From Hemicentrotus pulcherrimus (lineage: Eukaryota > Echinodermata > Echinoidea > Camarodonta > Strongylocentrotidae): a stretch of 64,000 nt of DNA. A model generated the notes under the pieces. The model had not been told where the DNA came from. It ran no database searches and saw only the letters and a program-made list of their open reading frames with translations. Made by a program: the position numbers and the translations under genes. Below, one piece after another: positions 63,928 to 64,000 of the stretch (positions within the stretch are counted from its first letter, which is position 1; each line of letters opens with the position of its first letter). The stretch spans positions 48,902 through 112,901 of the forward strand of contig BEXV01000867.1 in NCBI GenBank assembly GCA_003118195.1, read 5' to 3'.

Positions 63928-64000
63928 CTGCACAAGGATACAATAACAGAGATAGTAAATGACGCCTGGCTGGAATGCTCCCCAGGGAGTGGAGAGCTTG

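Noticed and set aside
63928..64000. Further DNAH7 exon at the right edge
   Set aside because: No dynein-like frame bounded by splice sites could be found in this stretch.

Overview
This is animal nuclear DNA. It is AT-rich (roughly 63-65% by eye), with many short exons that have GT/AG borders, large introns full of microsatellites, foldback elements and SINE-like repeats, one 490-base assembly gap and two single ambiguous bases. The proteins are metazoan: an axonemal dynein heavy chain and rhodopsin-class GPCRs. A marine deuterostome, most likely an echinoderm of sea-urchin type, fits the repeat style and the cluster of intronless GPCRs. The taxon is inferred, not proven.

Backbone: one gene on the minus strand runs through the whole window. 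I could place 36 consecutive exons (63927 down to 424; 6171 coding bases, 2057 codons). All exon junctions keep phase, and the product follows the vertebrate inner-arm dynein heavy chain 7 (DNAH7) from the region just before AAA3, through AAA3, an EF-hand, AAA4, the stalk with its microtubule-binding tip, AAA5 and AAA6, to about 165 residues before the C-terminus. The 5' half of the gene lies beyond the right edge and the last exons beyond the left edge.

The intron between exons 47410-47524 and 18132-18295 is 29.1 kb long. It holds three intact, intronless class A GPCR genes on the opposite strand (21670-22782, 33532-34545, 35975-37003). The last two are recent tandem duplicates that also share an upstream noncoding block. 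The rest of that intron is repeat-rich: a 681-bp MITE with TTA target-site duplication, a decayed LINE reverse-transcriptase tail, several inverted-repeat elements, a tRNA-headed SINE with an (ATT)n tail, a long purine tract and the gap.

The most unusual observation is that two introns of the dynein gene begin with tandem arrays built from the end of the preceding exon plus its splice donor: about four donor copies at 235/242-bp spacing (11440-12390), and ten donor copies at exact 93-bp spacing (48055-48991). In both arrays only the first donor in transcript order keeps the reading frame; every downstream copy would run into an early stop. The giant intron also starts with an 88-bp-arm hairpin 27 bases after the donor.
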